Origin: Propionibacteriales bacterium
Lineage (GTDB): Bacteria > Actinomycetota > Actinomycetes > Propionibacteriales > Nocardioidaceae
Assembly (NCBI GenBank): GCA_026392415.1
Contig: JAPLCC010000044.1
Coordinates: 1 to 39,435 of the forward strand
Direction: 5' to 3'
Length of the DNA: 39,435 nucleotides
The position numbers were made by a program, and so were the translations under genes. How positions within the stretch are numbered: the first letter of the stretch is position 1; the number at the start of each line of letters is the position of its first letter. The notes beneath the pieces were generated by a model. The model saw nothing but the letters and a program-made list of their open reading frames with translations, was not told the DNA's origin and did no database searches. Below, piece by piece: positions 8,826-16,394 of this stretch.

Positions 8826-9108
8826 CCTCACGCTTCGCCCGGGTCAGCGCAGCGACCTCGCGCCCGTACCTGATCGGTGTGGCACCGAGCGCGAGCGCCC
8901 GCTGCCGGGTCGGCTCGGTGACGTCGAAGTGCTCGGTCGACGTGCCCGCCTTCTGGATCCAGCGGGCCTCGATCCCGAGGCGGTCGGCGAAGGCGAGCAG
9001 CTCAGCGGTGCCGGCCTCGCCCGGCAGGTCCGACAGCAGGTGGGACCACACGCCGTCGACCGGCCCGACCCGCGCCGGGAGCTGCATGTCATCGATGTGG
9101 ATGGCCAC
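8812..9108 (-). CDS. DUF4031 domain protein
   Basis: This 98-residue protein is almost entirely the DUF4031 domain: it opens with MAIHIDDMQLPARVG, continues with VWSHLLSDLPGEAGTAELLAFADRLGI and RWIQKAGTSTEHFDVTEPTRQRALALGATPI, and ends in a basic tail. The H-x-D near the start, the 'HL' and the 'EHFDV' segments are the conserved polar positions of the family, which has no established biochemical role that I can name. The 3' end overlaps the end of the dienoyl-CoA isomerase gene by 14 bp. The 459-residue membrane protein lies 4 bp upstream of its start on the same strand, so the two are probably one operon. Confidence 0.8.
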   Translation of the reverse strand: MAIHIDDMQLPARVGPVDGVWSHLLSDLPGEAGTAELLAFADRLGIEARWIQKAGTSTEHFDVTEPTRQRALALGATPIRYGREVAALTRAKREVSGR

Positions 9109-9112
9109 GGGC

Positions 9113-10492
9113 TCAGCCCAACTCGACGTACTGCAGGTCGGACGTCAACCACTCGCCGTCGACCCGTTGCAGTTCGAGCTTCATCCGGTAGCTCCGCGGC
9201 TCCGGGGTGCCGTCGGTGGTGTCGTTGGTGACCTCACCGCTGGTCGCGACGACGACGGTCGCTCGATCAGTCGAGAAAGTTTCGAGGCCCGCGGCGAAGA
9301 CCTCGGCGGTCATGACGCTGTGGGCCTCCTTGGCCACCTTCTCCAGGTCGGCGGTGCCCTTGCGGTACTGGTCGGCGAAGTCGCCCGTCGATCGTTGGAG
9401 CACTCCGTCAAAGGTGGCGTCGGGGTCGCGATAGTCGAAGTTGGTGAACACCTCCGCCGTCTCGGTCGCCGCATCGAGCACTTCCTGGCGATCGGCGTCG
9501 GGCTCGGTCGGATCGGTGGGGGCGTCCTCGGTGCCGAGTTCGTCGACCAGCCACGACCCGTCGACTCGCTCGAGGGACACCGCGACGCGGTACGGAAGGG
9601 AGCTCGGTTTTCCGGACTTCTTCGTCACGGACTGATTGATGAAGACGAGCGCGACGGCCCGGTCACGGCTGATTCCCACCAGCCCGCCCCCCGCGTCCGA
9701 CGCGCTCACCGTGATCTCCTGCTCCTGGTAGCCCGTCCGGATGTCCTCTGACGTCCGGCGGTAGGACGCGGCGTAGTTGGTCGTCATCAACGCCGTCGCC
9801 TCTTCGAGGTCGGCGTCGTAGCGCGCATGGTCGGTCGACAGGATCTCGACGGTGCTGGACCGTGCTGTGGCGAGAGCTTCCCTGCGCTCGGCGTCGCTCA
9901 CCTCCGAGGAACTCGGGTTGTCGTCCGGCATTCGATTCAGCAGGACGACCGCGACCGTGGTGACCGCGATCAGGCCGACAACCACGACCGCGGCCAGGAG
10001 CGCGATCAGTCGCCCGTGGGATCGAGAACCCGCGGGCTGGGGCGAGGGATACGGCGGGTGCGGCGGCGGGGGCGCCTGCAGGGGTGTCGTTGGCGGCTGT
10101 GCCGGCACGACGGTGGGCGGCTGCGCCGCAACGACGGCCGCAGGCGTGGCCCGGTGTCGCGCCACCTCGGCCTCGCCGACCCGACCGGCGGCGAAGGCCA
10201 GCGCGGCCAGTGCCCAGCCAGCACCAGCGGTCTCGGTGGTGCCGCGAGCTGCGGCCAGGCTCTGCGCCTGCGCATCGATCGCTGCCGGCGGGGCGGCGCC
10301 GAGGTCGAGCTGGTCGAGGACACGGGCGAAGGTGCCGGTGCCGATCGCGTCCGTCAGCAGGCTGAGTTCACCTGCCGTTGCGCCTCCCTCGGCAACGAAG
10401 TCGTCGAAGGCCGCCCGGAAGTCGGCGCTGCTGTCGAACACCCCCGGTCCTGCGGCAGCGCGCAGACCAGCCAGTTCCTCGTGGACCCCCAT
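9113..10492 (-). CDS. Single-pass membrane protein with two similar C-terminal domains
   Basis: The 459-residue protein has four parts. An N-terminal helical cytoplasmic domain covers about 1-115. A Pro-rich linker follows (about 118-158, PPTVVPAQPPTTPLQAPPPP in character). One transmembrane helix spans about 161-185. Two extracytoplasmic domains follow (about 200-325 and 330-459) that look like tandem copies: each begins with a helix (EALATARSSTVEILS; EVLDAATETAEVFTNFDY), has a middle segment ending in strands, and closes with a matching strand pair (VAVSLERVDGSWLVDELG; MKLELQRVDGEWLTSDLQY). This fold pattern is that of Mce-associated/NTF2-like domains. No mce genes are nearby and no catalytic motif is seen, so the role is unknown. 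It is 4 bp upstream of the DUF4031 gene. Confidence 0.8.
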   Translation of the reverse strand: MGVHEELAGLRAAAGPGVFDSSADFRAAFDDFVAEGGATAGELSLLTDAIGTGTFARVLDQLDLGAAPPAAIDAQAQSLAAARGTTETAGAGWALAALAFAAGRVGEAEVARHRATPAAVVAAQPPTVVPAQPPTTPLQAPPPPHPPYPSPQPAGSRSHGRLIALLAAVVVVGLIAVTTVAVVLLNRMPDDNPSSSEVSDAERREALATARSSTVEILSTDHARYDADLEEATALMTTNYAASYRRTSEDIRTGYQEQEITVSASDAGGGLVGISRDRAVALVFINQSVTKKSGKPSSLPYRVAVSLERVDGSWLVDELGTEDAPTDPTEPDADRQEVLDAATETAEVFTNFDYRDPDATFDGVLQRSTGDFADQYRKGTADLEKVAKEAHSVMTAEVFAAGLETFSTDRATVVVATSGEVTNDTTDGTPEPRSYRMKLELQRVDGEWLTSDLQYVELG

Positions 10493-10620
10493 GGGCCCAG
10501 CATGCCGCAGAGCGACTCAGCCTCGCTGCCACGTTCCGCGAACGTAATCGATGAAGGTTTCCTGTTCACGGGTGAGGATGACCGGCTCCTCGTAGGTGTT
10601 GAGCAGCATCTGACAACGCA

Positions 10621-10666
10621 ACAGACCGCCGGTGCCTCCCCATACGGGGCACCGACGGTCTGCTGT
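10621..10666 (-). terminator. Rho-independent terminator after the NlpC/P60 gene
   Basis: A near-perfect stem pairs ACAGACCGCCGGTGCC (10621-10636) with GGCACCGACGGTCTG (10648-10662), with one mismatch and extra C/G pairs possible in the loop. It lies about 20 bp past the stop of the minus-strand NlpC/P60 gene and is followed on that strand by a moderately T-rich stretch. It could also work in the other direction. Confidence 0.75.
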
Positions 10667-10685
10667 CCTGCGGGTGTTGCCCGGG

Positions 10686-11207
10686 TCAGCGAACGCGGCC
10701 GTAGAAGACCGAGCTCGTCCAGATCCGGTCCTTGCGAACCGGGGTACCGGGACGCGAGGCGTGCCACAGCATGTGGTCGCCGGCGTAGATGCCGACGTGG
10801 TAGACCCGGCCCCCGTTGGTGAAGAAGACGAGGTCTCCACGGCGGGGGTGTGCGACGCGGCGAGTGGCGCTGACCTGCGCACCCGAGGTACGCGGCAGAC
10901 GCTTGCCCACCTTGCGGAAGGACCACTGGACCAGGCCCGAGCAGTCGAAGCGGGTCGGGCCGGCGGCGCCGTACACATAGGGGCTGCCGGCGCGGGTCCG
11001 GGCGGCGCGCACCGCGCGCTCACCGACGGGAAGCACGGTCCTCGATGCGACCGTCTGCGGGGCGTCGGTGACGAAGCGGCCCGGGGCCGGGGCGAGGGCC
11101 TTGTCGGCCGCCGCCGCAGGCGCAGCCTGGCTGGGCGCGAGGACCAGCAGCGAGGCAGCGAGCGGAAGGACGAGCAGGCGCGCACCGGCGCGCGAAAGGG
11201 TGGACAT
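10686..11207 (-). CDS. Secreted NlpC/P60 peptidoglycan hydrolase
   Basis: The 173-residue protein has a signal peptide (MSTLSRAGAR, hydrophobic core to about residue 25, cleavage near AAPAAAA) and a C-terminal NlpC/P60 cysteine-peptidase domain. The catalytic Cys is C89 in TRFDCSGLVQWSF, the His is H137 in VYHVGIYAG, and the third polar residue is H149 in LWHASRPG. GSPYVYGAAGP before the Cys is the usual family entry. Such enzymes cut the D-Glu-mDAP bond of cell-wall stem peptides. The gene is preceded by a c-di-AMP riboswitch, as are many actinobacterial cell-wall hydrolases, and followed by a strong terminator, so it is a single-gene unit. Confidence 0.92.
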   Translation of the reverse strand: MSTLSRAGARLLVLPLAASLLVLAPSQAAPAAAADKALAPAPGRFVTDAPQTVASRTVLPVGERAVRAARTRAGSPYVYGAAGPTRFDCSGLVQWSFRKVGKRLPRTSGAQVSATRRVAHPRRGDLVFFTNGGRVYHVGIYAGDHMLWHASRPGTPVRKDRIWTSSVFYGRVR

Positions 11208-11225
11208 CGGAGTGTCTCCAACAGC

Positions 11226-11352
11226 GTCGCTTTCGAAAGGTGACCTGTCGGGCTTGGACTGCTGATGTCCAGGAACGTTGTTCCTTCGCCCCGAGCCGGT
11301 TCGCCCACGGGGGCGGTCCGGCGGTGCTGATTGGTTCTCCCGTGCCCGCGAC
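11226..11352 (-). promoter_or_regulatory. c-di-AMP (ydaO/yuaA-type) riboswitch
   Basis: Read on the minus strand, this leader of the NlpC/P60 gene carries the conserved blocks of the ydaO class in order: GTCGC (11352-11348, 5' side of P1), GGAGAACC just after, GGGGCGAAGG in the middle, and near the 3' end CCAAGCCCGACAGGTCACC, matching the family's (C)GAACCCGACAGCTAACCTCG block. The 3' P1 strand is AAAGCGAC, which pairs with GTCGC. The start codon follows about 18 nt later. In actinobacteria this class commonly controls NlpC/P60 and Rpf cell-wall enzymes and usually turns them off on binding c-di-AMP. The exact 5' end and the switching hairpin are not resolved. Confidence 0.82.
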
Positions 11353-11593
11353 TACTTCATCGTTGTGCGATGTCGCTCCACGTCGTCGCGGGCCTCAGCG
11401 CGGCGTGGGCGGCCTCCCCAGGTCGGGAAGGTCTGACCCCACCAATTTCGCATGCTTGCAATAGTTAGCGCAGTGGCCCGGATCACGAACCGCGCGTGGC
11501 GACGGTCACCCCAATCGGGCGTAACCCGAGGCGCAATTGTCCTCCGATGCCCGCCGTGCCGGTGCTGCTTGCCGGTGCTAGCGCGGCGGGAAC
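11353..11593. other. Intergenic region upstream of the riboswitch
   Basis: This is the far leader and promoter region of the NlpC/P60 gene and the region upstream from the GAPDH stop. I see no convincing gene, terminator or tRNA in it. Locally AT-richer DNA (ACCCCACCAATTTCGCATGCTTGCAATAGTTAGC in character, about 11437-11469) is the most likely place for the minus-strand promoter. Confidence 0.35.
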
Positions 11594-13033
11594 TCAGACG
11601 CGGGGAAGTGTCGGATACTCCACGCCCGACACGTACTGCACGGTGCGGAGCACCTGGCAGGAGTAGCCGAACTCGTTGTCGTACCAGACGTAGAGGATCG
11701 CGGAGTCGCCGTCGACGATCGCCGCGTTGCCGTCGATCACCGAGGACGCACGGGAACCGATGAAGTCGGTCGACACCGCGTCGCTGGCGGTCGTGTAGTC
11801 GAGCTGACGGCTCAGAGGTCCGGTCAGCGAGGTCTTGCGCAGGTGCTCGAGCACCTCGTCGCGGGTGGTCTCGCGCTTCAGTTGGAGGCTGAGGATCGCG
11901 ATCGACACGTCGGGGGTGGGGACCCGGATCGAGTTGCCGGTGATCTTGGCGTTGAGGTCGGGGAGCACCTTCGCGACGGCCGAGGCGGCGCCGGTCTCGG
12001 TGATCACCAGGTTCAGCGGTGCGGAACGGCCACGACGGTCGGCCGGGTGGTAGTTGTCCAGCAGGTTCTGGTCGTTGGTGAACGAGTGCACCGTCTCCAC
12101 GTGGCCGCGGCTGATGCCGAACTCGTCCTCCATCGCCTTCAGGGGCGGCACGATCGCGTTCGTCGTGCACGACGCGCAGGAGAGGATCCGCTCGTCCAGG
12201 TCCACCTCGAGGTGGTTGACGCCGTGGACGATGTTGGGGACGTCGCCCTTGCCCGGCGCGGTCAGCAGGACCTTCGCGATGCCGGGACGCAAGTGGTTGG
12301 ACAGGCCCTCGCGGTCGCGCCACTTGCCGGTGTTGTCGATCAGGATCGCGTCGCTGATGCCGTGGTCGGTGTAGTCGATGGTGCTCGGGTCGTTGCTGTA
12401 GATGACCTTGATGACGTTGCCGTTGGCGATGATGAGGTCGTTCTCCTCATCGACGGTGATCGTGCCGTTGAACTGGCCGTGCACCGAGTCGCGACGCAGC
12501 AGCGAGGCGCGCTTGGCGAGGTCGCCCTCGCCGCCACGGCGCACCACGACGGCGCGCAGGCGCAGGCCGTTGCCCGAGCCGGACTTCTCGACGAGCAGGC
12601 GCGCGACGAGGCGGCCGATCCGGCCGAAGCCGTAGAGCACGATGTCCTGCGGGCCGGGCGCGGCGGTCTTGTTGTCGCCGGTCGCGTCGGAGAGGGCCAG
12701 CGCGGTGAATTCCGCCGGGCTCAGGTTGGTGTCCGACCCCTTGTAGCTCGCGAGGAGGAGCGCCAGGTCGATCTTCGCGGCGCCGAGGTCGAGCTCGGCG
12801 ATGGCCTCGAGGAACGGGAACGTCTCGGAGATCGACAGCTCCTCGCCCTCGATCATTCGCGCGAAGCGGTGGGTCTTGAGAATGCTGACCACGGACTTGT
12901 TCACCAGCGAGCGGCTGTGGAGCAGGATCGTGACGTCCTTCTCGCGGTGCAGCTTGCCGATGATCGGGATCGCCGCCTCAGCGAGCTCCTCGTGCTGCTT
13001 CCAGCGGTCGAACTTCTCCTCGGTGACGCTCAC
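11594..13033 (-). CDS. gap: Glyceraldehyde-3-phosphate dehydrogenase, long actinobacterial type
   Basis: This 479-residue enzyme oxidises glyceraldehyde 3-phosphate with NAD(P) and phosphate to 1,3-bisphosphoglycerate, or runs the reverse reaction in gluconeogenesis. The Rossmann NAD motif is at about 132-141 (VLYGFGRIGR). The catalytic Cys is C289 in SCASCTTNAIVPPLK and the catalytic His is in ETVHSFTNDQNLL. It carries an N-terminal extension of roughly 125 residues absent from the usual 330-340-residue GAPDH, which places it in the long form seen as a second GAPDH in many actinobacteria. It is transcribed away from the MarR gene across a 165-bp divergent region. The cofactor preference cannot be stated. 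Confidence 0.93.
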   Translation of the reverse strand: MSVTEEKFDRWKQHEELAEAAIPIIGKLHREKDVTILLHSRSLVNKSVVSILKTHRFARMIEGEELSISETFPFLEAIAELDLGAAKIDLALLLASYKGSDTNLSPAEFTALALSDATGDNKTAAPGPQDIVLYGFGRIGRLVARLLVEKSGSGNGLRLRAVVVRRGGEGDLAKRASLLRRDSVHGQFNGTITVDEENDLIIANGNVIKVIYSNDPSTIDYTDHGISDAILIDNTGKWRDREGLSNHLRPGIAKVLLTAPGKGDVPNIVHGVNHLEVDLDERILSCASCTTNAIVPPLKAMEDEFGISRGHVETVHSFTNDQNLLDNYHPADRRGRSAPLNLVITETGAASAVAKVLPDLNAKITGNSIRVPTPDVSIAILSLQLKRETTRDEVLEHLRKTSLTGPLSRQLDYTTASDAVSTDFIGSRASSVIDGNAAIVDGDSAILYVWYDNEFGYSCQVLRTVQYVSGVEYPTLPRV

Positions 13034-13186
13034 GGCTACCCCTTCGGTCCATCAACAAAATCGCTCGATCGTAGGCCGGGATGCCGGGGCCGGGGGTAAT
13101 CGAGCCGCCCGCTGGGACGGTGAAGGTGACCAATCCCACCGCTCCGGCGGTCCCCGGGAAGTCGTGGATGTGTCAACATTCCCGGC

Positions 13187-13192
13187 TACCAT
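13187..13192 (+). promoter_or_regulatory. -10 element for a leaderless MarR gene
   Basis: TACCAT fits the TANNNT -10 pattern and lies 6 nt before the GTG at 13199. No usable Shine-Dalgarno sequence precedes that start, so a leaderless transcript is likely. A -35 box was not recognised. Confidence 0.35.
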
Positions 13193-13198
13193 CGAGGC

Positions 13199-13663
13199 GT
13201 GAGTACGACGCGCTGGCTCGACGCCGAGGAGCAGAAGGCCTGGCGCGCCTGGGTCGACCTCAACTCCCAGCTCAACGCCCGGCTCAATCGCGAGCTGCAG
13301 GCCACGAGTGGCCTCTCGATCGCCGACTACGAGATCCTCGTCGCCCTCACCGACCAGGGCCCCGCGGACTGCTCCCTGCGGATGTTCGAGCTCGGCGACA
13401 GGCTCCAGTGGGAGAAGAGCCGGGTCTCCAAGCAGATCTCGCGCATGGAGACCCGTGGTCTTGTCGTACGACGACACTGCGCCGACGACCGCCGGGGAGC
13501 GTTCGTCGACCTGACCGAGGAGGGCATGGCCGCGATCGCGGGCGCAGCCCCCGCTCATGTCGAGCTGGTGCGTGAGCTCTTCTTCGAGGGCATGGATCGC
13601 GAGCAGGTCGAGGCAATCACCCGGTTCGCGACCACCGTGCTCGAACGACTCGCTGCTGACTGA
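13199..13663 (+). CDS. MarR-family transcriptional regulator
   Basis: The 154-residue protein starts at GTG 13199 (MSTTRWLDAEEQKAWRAWV) and has the MarR winged helix: an N-terminal dimer helix, LSIADYEILVALTDQ (about 40-54), a recognition region LGDRLQWEKSRVSKQISRMETRGLV (about 65-89), and the wing with DDRRGAFVDLTEEGMAAI (about 95-112). The D-D-R-R wing and 'LTEEG' are family marks. It lies convergently next to the KstD-like gene (9 bp apart) and divergently from gap, so autoregulation in the 13034-13198 region is likely. Its ligand is unknown. It is distinct in sequence from the MarR protein encoded at 1713-2183. Confidence 0.88.
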   Translation: MSTTRWLDAEEQKAWRAWVDLNSQLNARLNRELQATSGLSIADYEILVALTDQGPADCSLRMFELGDRLQWEKSRVSKQISRMETRGLVVRRHCADDRRGAFVDLTEEGMAAIAGAAPAHVELVRELFFEGMDREQVEAITRFATTVLERLAAD

Positions 13664-13672
13664 CTGCTCCGG

Positions 13673-15214
13673 TCAGGCGAGCATGTCCTCCACGGCGAGC
13701 GACGCGAACGCCATGGCCGCGCCGAGCGGTGCGCCCGGCCCGGGATAGGCGGAGCCGAACACCGACGCGGTCGAGTTGCTCGCGGCGTACAGGCCGGGGA
13801 TGGGCTCTCCTGCCTGGTCGAGCACGCGTGCCGACGCGTCGGTCACGAGGCCGCCCTTGGTGCCGAGGTCGGAGAGCACGAACTTCGCGGCGAAGTACGG
13901 CGCCTGGTCGAGCGCCACGAGTGCCTTGTTGGGGTTGCCGGCGCTGGCGAAGAAGGTGTCGTACTCGTCCTGGCCGCGACCGAAGTCGTCGTCCACGCCG
14001 GTCGCGGCGAAGCCGTTGAACCGCTCGACCGTCGCCGCGAGCGCTGCGCCGTCGAGGCCCGCCGCCGTGGCGAGTCCCTCGATCGAATCGGCCTGCACCC
14101 AGGTGCCCGCGGCGAAGTGCTCGGCGCGGTCGCCCTCGGGGATCGCGATCGCCGGCAGGCCGCCGCCCTCGCGGGAGTCGAACACGAACCAGGACGGCGT
14201 CCGGTCGGGCGAGCCCGCCATCACCCGTCCGAACTGGTCGTAGGGCAGGCACTCGTTGCCGTAGCGCTGCGCGGACTGGTCGACCATCAGGCCGCCGCGG
14301 AAGCCCAGTGTGAAGGCGCCGCTGCCATCGGGCTGCAGCAGACCGGGGCAGAACCAGCCCTCGCCCGACCAGTCGGTCGCCGCGCCGATCGCTGCCGCGG
14401 CGTCGATCACCTCGCCGGTGTTGGTGCCCTGCGGCGCCATCGTCCACTCGGCCCTGCCGGGGGTGCCGTGCTCGGCCCGCCGTTCGGGGCTGCCCTCGAA
14501 ACCGCCGGCGGCGACGAGCACGCCGCGGCGGGCGCGGATCTCGATCCGGCCGTCCGGGCCGTCGGCGACGACGGTGGTGGCGCGGCCGGACGCGTCACGC
14601 TCGAAGCCGACGACGTGGTGCCGGGTCGCGATGGTGCCACCGTCACGCAGCACGATCGCCGCGAGGCGGCCGATCAGCGACTGCCCTCCGGACAGGGTCG
14701 ATCGGCCCGCGGCGCCGACGCGGTCGCGCTCGACGGGCGGGCGCAGGATGTTGTCGACGGCCGGATCGAGGTCGGTGCGCTTGATGTTCTTCGGCTGGAT
14801 CGAACGGCCCATCGGGACCCGCCCGGGGGCGTCGTAGTACTCCGAGAACGGGATCCACTCGAACTCCATCAACGGGTCTGCCTCGAGAGTGGCGACCAGC
14901 TTCGGTGCCTGCGTCAGCAGGGCCTCGACCCGCTCCTGGTCCGCTTCCTTCAGGATCGCCGCGAGATAGCTGCGCGCGCCCTCGGTGGAGTCGGGCAGCC
15001 CGGCCCGCTGCTGGACGTCGGTGCCGGGCAGCCAGCACGCCCCACCGGAGTACGCCGACGTGCCGCCGATGAGCGGTGTCCGCTCCAGCACCAGGGTGCT
15101 CAGTCCGGCCTTGGCTGCGAGGGCGGCCCCGGTCAGGGCGCCACCGCCCGACCCGACCACCACGACGTCGTACTCCTGCTGCAGGGGCGCGGCCCCAGCC
15201 ACTGAACCGGTCAT
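13673..15214 (-). CDS. KstD-like FAD-dependent 3-ketosteroid dehydrogenase
   Basis: The 513-residue flavoprotein has the N-terminal dinucleotide fold VVVVGSGGGALTGAALAAKAG (about 17-37), then GGTSAYSGGACWLPG (about 50-64). It ends with LYAASNSTASVFGSAYPGPGAPLGAAMAFASLA. In 3-ketosteroid delta1-dehydrogenases the equivalent segment holds an active-site Tyr and Gly spaced Y-x-x-x-G, here Y490 and G494. The length also matches KstD (about 510). The predicted reaction is 1,2-desaturation of a 3-ketosteroid with FAD. A KstR-like operator overlaps the region just upstream of the start, which supports a steroid role. Other members of this family act on unrelated substrates, so the specificity is an inference. 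Confidence 0.8.
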   Translation of the reverse strand: MTGSVAGAAPLQQEYDVVVVGSGGGALTGAALAAKAGLSTLVLERTPLIGGTSAYSGGACWLPGTDVQQRAGLPDSTEGARSYLAAILKEADQERVEALLTQAPKLVATLEADPLMEFEWIPFSEYYDAPGRVPMGRSIQPKNIKRTDLDPAVDNILRPPVERDRVGAAGRSTLSGGQSLIGRLAAIVLRDGGTIATRHHVVGFERDASGRATTVVADGPDGRIEIRARRGVLVAAGGFEGSPERRAEHGTPGRAEWTMAPQGTNTGEVIDAAAAIGAATDWSGEGWFCPGLLQPDGSGAFTLGFRGGLMVDQSAQRYGNECLPYDQFGRVMAGSPDRTPSWFVFDSREGGGLPAIAIPEGDRAEHFAAGTWVQADSIEGLATAAGLDGAALAATVERFNGFAATGVDDDFGRGQDEYDTFFASAGNPNKALVALDQAPYFAAKFVLSDLGTKGGLVTDASARVLDQAGEPIPGLYAASNSTASVFGSAYPGPGAPLGAAMAFASLAVEDMLA

Positions 15215-15222
15215 GCCGAAAC

Positions 15223-15236
15223 GATAACGCGTTCTA
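15223..15236 (-). promoter_or_regulatory. KstR-like operator before the KstD-like gene
   Basis: On the minus strand the site reads TAGAACGCGTTATC. The KstR consensus is TNNAACNNGTTNNA, often TAGAACNNGTTCTA, so there is one mismatch, at the last position. It lies 8 bp upstream of the KstD-like ATG, where a bound repressor would block transcription or a leaderless start. KstR is the TetR-type repressor of cholesterol catabolism in mycobacteria and rhodococci. Confidence 0.5.
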
Positions 15237-15253
15237 GTTTGCCGCGGGGTCTG

Positions 15254-16318
15254 TCATGCCACCAGCCGGATCGGCCCCAGCCACGGTTCGAAGCCGTCCT
15301 CGTCAGCCGACCACGAGGGCCGTTCGTCCATGCCGACCAGCAGTTCGGCGAACGCCGGCCGCAGGTCGGCCGGCGCTGCGCCGACACCGGTGAGCACGAT
15401 CCGGGTGAACGGGCGCCGTGGGGCCCACGCGGCATGGTCGCCGATGCTCAGCTGGCCGCCGGCGCCGTCCCACGCGAGGGCTCGGTCGGGGCGCGTCGGG
15501 AGCCAGAAGCATCCGCGCGAACGGTGCGCCCCGGTGCCCAGTCGGTCGAGGGATTCGAGAAGGCGCTCGGGGTGGAACGGCTGTAGTGACTGGAGGTCGA
15601 CGCGCCAGATGCCCTCGCCGCGGGCCTCTGGCAGCGCATCGGTCCGGGTCGGGCTGGTCCAGGCGTGGGTCTGCGTGTGCCGGTGCAGGTGTCCGACGAG
15701 CGATCCACCCGAGAGGCCGTGGCTTCCTTCGGCGACGGTGCTGCCGGGCCTGGCAAGGGCCGTGGCCAGGTCCCGGGCGACGGGCTCGGTCGCGTCGTCG
15801 AAGACGGTGACGTCTGCGTACTCCACCATGGCGGCGAGCACCTCGCCGACGCCGCGTCGGTCCCCGGGTGAGCAGTGGTGGCCGCGCTCGACGAGCAGGT
15901 CGTCACCGAGCAGGTCGCGTACGGGCTGTGCGGATCCGATCGCTGCGACCACGGCCGAGACCCGGAGGAAGCGGGCCAGGCGCGAGTCGAGGGCCAGGGC
16001 GGAGCAGAGGTGCGCGGCCTCCGCTCCCACGGGCAGGTGGGCGACGATGCTCTGCCAGCGCCCGTCGCGAGCGAGGCGCTCGAGGGTCGGCACGATGTCC
16101 TCGCGCATCGCGCAGCTCACGCACGCGTGGTCCAGGAACGTCTCGTGCTGTTCGATCACGCCGGTCACGTCGCTGACGGTCCTGGTCAGCAGCTGGCGAT
16201 CGACGTCGATCGCGTGCCGGACGGCGACCGCGTCCGGGAGATCGAACTGGAGGCCGACCATGGTGGTCGCCATGGCGTCGGGGTCGACGCCGCTGAGCAG
16301 GACAACGGGAACGCGCAT
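15254..16318 (-). CDS. CobW/Mrf-like protein without P-loop, probably zinc-linked
   Basis: The 354-residue protein resembles CobW/COG0523 metal chaperone GTPases, but the place of the P-loop (normally GxxGxGKT) reads LLSGVDPDAMATTM (about 8-20), without Gly-Lys-Thr/Ser, so GTP binding by this route is unlikely. The family's Cys motif is present as DHACVSCAMREDIVPTLERL, with C66 and C69 as a CxxC. A CobW C-terminal region follows, with GCFWLPTRPDRALAWDGAGGQLSIG (about 291-315). These traits are shared with mycobacterial Mrf (Rv0106-like), a zinc-sensing factor that recruits a ribosome hibernation protein. The Zur-box-like palindrome 27 bp upstream fits zinc control. It could alternatively be a zinc chaperone. 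Confidence 0.75.
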   Translation of the reverse strand: MRVPVVLLSGVDPDAMATTMVGLQFDLPDAVAVRHAIDVDRQLLTRTVSDVTGVIEQHETFLDHACVSCAMREDIVPTLERLARDGRWQSIVAHLPVGAEAAHLCSALALDSRLARFLRVSAVVAAIGSAQPVRDLLGDDLLVERGHHCSPGDRRGVGEVLAAMVEYADVTVFDDATEPVARDLATALARPGSTVAEGSHGLSGGSLVGHLHRHTQTHAWTSPTRTDALPEARGEGIWRVDLQSLQPFHPERLLESLDRLGTGAHRSRGCFWLPTRPDRALAWDGAGGQLSIGDHAAWAPRRPFTRIVLTGVGAAPADLRPAFAELLVGMDERPSWSADEDGFEPWLGPIRLVA

Positions 16319-16345
16319 CCGGGCTCACCTTTCGGTAGAATTGAA

Positions 16346-16360
16346 TGAGAATCATTCTCA
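16346..16360. promoter_or_regulatory. Zur-box-like palindrome in a divergent promoter
   Basis: TGAGAATCATTCTCA is a 15-bp perfect palindrome around a central C. It matches the actinobacterial Zur box (TGAAAATCATTTTCA and close variants) except at one symmetric position pair. It sits 27 bp before the CobW-like start (minus) and 34 bp before the YibE/F start (plus), so one site can repress both genes when zinc is plentiful. Confidence 0.75.
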
Positions 16361-16394
16361 ACTATGTCACAAGCTTGACTCAGGAGGAGTGCCC

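Noticed and set aside
11843..13099. 418-residue plus-strand frame opposite gap
   Set aside because: Low-complexity shadow of the GAPDH gene without any domain; the GAPDH motifs are on the minus strand.
16346..16360. Iron-regulator (Fur or IdeR) box
   Set aside because: The IdeR consensus does not fit. The palindrome resembles half of a Fur box, but the 15-bp symmetry and the CobW-like neighbour favour Zur.
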